A DNA stretch of 7,795 nt from Saprospiraceae bacterium (GTDB taxonomy: Bacteria > Bacteroidota > Bacteroidia > Chitinophagales > Saprospiraceae): NCBI GenBank assembly GCA_004297645.1, contig SCUG01000490.1, forward strand, positions 1-7,795, given 5' to 3'. Numbering within the stretch: the first letter of the stretch is position 1; each line of letters starts with the position of its first letter. Shown one piece after another: positions 6,741 to 7,795 of this stretch. Position numbers and translations under genes: made by a program. The notes under the pieces are model-generated. The model searched no databases and was not told the origin of the DNA. It saw only the letters and a program-made list of their open reading frames with translations.

Positions 6741-6905
6741 ATGAAACCAGACTATTTGAAAGACTTCGGATTCTTGGGCTTCGGCGATGCCATCATCGTT
6801 GGCACCGGCGAGTTTTTGATGCACCTTTCGACGCAAGGCTATGCCGTTGCCGGTGCATTCAGCTACCTCCAGCAATCGCTGAAAACAACCCTGACCGTTC
6901 GATGA
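6741..6905 (+). CDS. Small ORF, 54 residues, translationally coupled to the DUF2062 gene
   Basis: A short reading frame from the ATG at 6741 to the TGA at 6903-6905. Its stop overlaps the ATG (6902-6904) of the next gene in the tetranucleotide ATGA, the arrangement typical of translational coupling. The product begins MKPDYLKDFGFLGFG and ends LKTTLTVR. It has two moderately hydrophobic stretches, about residues 9-29 and 34-44, and a basic tail, so it may be a small membrane-associated protein. Codons favour G/C in the third position (for example GGC, GCC, ATC, ACC), like the neighbouring real genes. An in-frame stop at 6726-6728 rules out a longer start, and I do not recognise a family. It could instead be a chance frame, but the coupling and codon use argue for a real gene. 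No function is proposed. Confidence 0.6.
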   Translation: MKPDYLKDFGFLGFGDAIIVGTGEFLMHLSTQGYAVAGAFSYLQQSLKTTLTVR

Positions 6906-7387
6906 AAAAAAAGTGGCTGAAAAATAAGCGGGTGCAGCAGCTCAAAGCGCTGTTATCGCAGGGCACTTCGCCTGCGGCATTGGCCCTGAGCACAACCCTG
7001 GGGGTGCTGTTGGGGCTGTTCCCGATTTTGGGCACCACCACCGTCGCCATCACGCTCATCGCCGTGGTTTTCCGGCTGAACCTACCCCTGATGATGGCGC
7101 TCAGTTACCTCGTTTACCCCGTACAGTTGCTGCTCATCATTCCGTTTATCCGGCTCGGAGAGTGGATGTTTGGCCAGCCGGGACAGGGGCTTACCCTCGC
7201 CAGCTTGCGGGCGTCGTTAAGTGAGAGTTTTTTGGGCGCCGTTGGCGATTTGTGGTCGGCCAATATCTGCGGCGCTTTTGGCTGGGCCATGCTGGCGGCC
7301 CCGGCCGGTCTGTTGCTTTACGTAGTGCTGGAGCGCGTGTTCAGCCGCTATTTGAAAAGGAGAGAAGAGGAGACTCCCAGGCTTTAA
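6902..7387 (+). CDS. DUF2062 domain membrane protein
   Basis: A 161-residue small integral-membrane protein. The N-terminal part has the DUF2062 pattern: GTSPAALALSTTLGVLLGLFP at 21-41, an ILGTTT turn at 42-47, then RLN at 58-60 and a YLVYPV stretch at 69-74. Hydrophobic segments lie at about 27-57, 62-84 and 122-145. The C-terminus is a charged tail, KRREEE (152-157). DUF2062 proteins are widespread in bacteria, often next to glycosyltransferase or envelope genes, and have no firm biochemical role. The ATG at 6902 overlaps the stop of the 54-residue ORF and is followed by a very basic MKKKWLKNKR start. No membrane-lipid gene is seen beside it in this window. A short hairpin lies 34 bases after its stop. 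Confidence 0.85.
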   Translation: MKKKWLKNKRVQQLKALLSQGTSPAALALSTTLGVLLGLFPILGTTTVAITLIAVVFRLNLPLMMALSYLVYPVQLLLIIPFIRLGEWMFGQPGQGLTLASLRASLSESFLGAVGDLWSANICGAFGWAMLAAPAGLLLYVVLERVFSRYLKRREEETPRL

Positions 7388-7405
7388 ACTGGGTGCTCAT
7401 CATAC

Positions 7406-7518
7406 GGCCAAAAGTGATACTGGTGGCTGGGAGCCACCACTGTCAATACATCCATGCAAAAACAACGAAATTACCCATCGTTTTTCCCCCCGTGGCCCTT
7501 GTCACGCAGGCCAAAAGT
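7406..7518. repeat. 10-base direct repeat GGCCAAAAGT flanking the short hairpin
   Basis: GGCCAAAAGT occurs at 7406-7415 and again at 7509-7518, 103 bases apart, with the 7421-7439 hairpin between them. On the minus strand each reads ACTTTTGGCC, one base short of the TAnnTTTG promoter consensus. It may be chance or the trace of a small insertion. Confidence 0.45.
7421..7439. repeat. Short perfect hairpin after the DUF2062 gene
   Basis: TGGTGGCT (7421-7428) and AGCCACCA (7432-7439) form a perfect 8-bp stem with the loop GGG. It lies 34 bases after the DUF2062 stop and could end or stabilise that transcript, but there is no T-run on either strand. Confidence 0.6.
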
Positions 7519-7615
7519 TGACAAAAGTCCCTGGTTTAGTAACGTGTTCGAAATAAGAAGTTCTTTTTGTGGCTGTATCATAAGTCAACTCTGGAATTAG
7601 CTTGACAATTTATAT

Positions 7616-7683
7616 TTCAACACAGAGACACGGAGGCACAGAGAACCAAACTCAACTTTGTGTTTCTGTGCCTCCGTGTTGAA
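7616..7683. repeat. Long palindrome built from CACAGAGA/CACGGAGG octamers
   Basis: Three tandem octamers, CACAGAGA, CACGGAGG and CACAGAGA, fill 7621-7644. The 15-base arm 7628-7642 pairs perfectly with 7665-7679 (TCTGTGCCTCCGTGT), and the stem continues inwards with one mismatch and one bulge (CAAA with TTTG at 7659-7662 area). Further out, TTCAACAC (7616-7623) matches GTGTTGAA (7676-7683), but the left arm holds one extra octamer, so the outer and inner stems compete for 7676-7679. The wording is that of a dispersed intergenic repeat I remember from many environmental bacterial genomes. Function unknown. Confidence 0.8.
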
Positions 7684-7795
7684 GAATTTGGTCACAATTT
7701 TTTAGCGATGACTTATCTCGACTTTAGCCAAAACGCACAATCTCTTTGTCAGTAGATTTAAAGGTTGTCATTTGGCGGGTTTAAGATTTTTGGGG

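Larger units (their letters stand above)
7388..7795. other. 408-base right-end spacer with no convincing gene
   Basis: No reading frame here is persuasive on either strand; the longest plus frame from an ATG is 48 codons (7454-7600) and looks like chance. The spacer holds a short hairpin (7421-7439), a 10-base direct repeat (7406-7415 and 7509-7518) and a long octamer palindrome (7616-7683). The last 110 bases are AT-richer, with TTTGGCGGG near 7771-7779, and may lead to a gene beyond the window; I cannot assign a promoter. Confidence 0.7.

Noticed and set aside
7454..7600. 48-codon plus-strand ORF in the right-end spacer
   Set aside because: No coupling, family resemblance or coding-like codon use; it overlaps the repeat at 7509-7518.
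7602..7607. TTGACA resembling a sigma70 -35 box
   Set aside because: No -10 box at the right distance, and Bacteroidota promoters use a different consensus.
7616..7683. CRISPR-like repeat array
   Set aside because: The octamers are directly adjacent without spacers and form a palindrome, not a repeat-spacer array, and no cas gene is present.

Overview
The window looks like ordinary chromosomal DNA from a Bacteroidota member, most likely a Saprospiria or Chitinophaga-type lineage. I infer this from protein style (Bacteroidota-type CdsA, LipA and POTRA/barrel proteins), from TAnnTTTG-type promoter elements in place of sigma70 boxes, and from A-rich rather than Shine-Dalgarno leaders before the chosen ATGs. 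Base composition is about half GC. I see no integrase, transposase, CRISPR array, rRNA or tRNA.

Layout. Bases 1-1125 hold two genes on the minus strand: upp (uracil phosphoribosyltransferase), followed 57 bases later by the first 139 codons of cdsA (CDP-diglyceride synthase), which runs off the left edge. A 255-base divergent spacer separates upp from a plus-strand MacB/FtsX-type ABC permease (1381-2619) that has no ATPase beside it. A spacer with a heptamer-repeat hairpin and a good TAACTTTG promoter element follows. Next come a secreted, probably beta-barrel, protein of unknown function (2820-3599) and lipA, lipoyl synthase (3681-4553), which ends in a strong intrinsic terminator (about 4574-4611). 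Then comes a 606-residue Omp85/TamA-like outer-membrane protein (4652-6472). After a hairpin-rich spacer, an unlisted 54-codon ORF (6741-6905) overlaps by the ATGA tetranucleotide a DUF2062 membrane protein gene (6902-7387). The last 408 bases are non-coding and contain a short hairpin, a 10-base direct repeat and a long imperfect palindrome built from CACAGAGA/CACGGAGG octamers.

How the genes fit together. Most are housekeeping or envelope functions: pyrimidine salvage, phospholipid precursor synthesis, lipoate synthesis, an envelope ABC permease and two outer-membrane proteins. They do not form one pathway. I find no convincing new defence or mobile system. The parts that merit a second look are the small translationally coupled ORF before DUF2062, the two families of short tandem-repeat hairpins in the spacers, and the uncharacterised secreted protein upstream of lipA.
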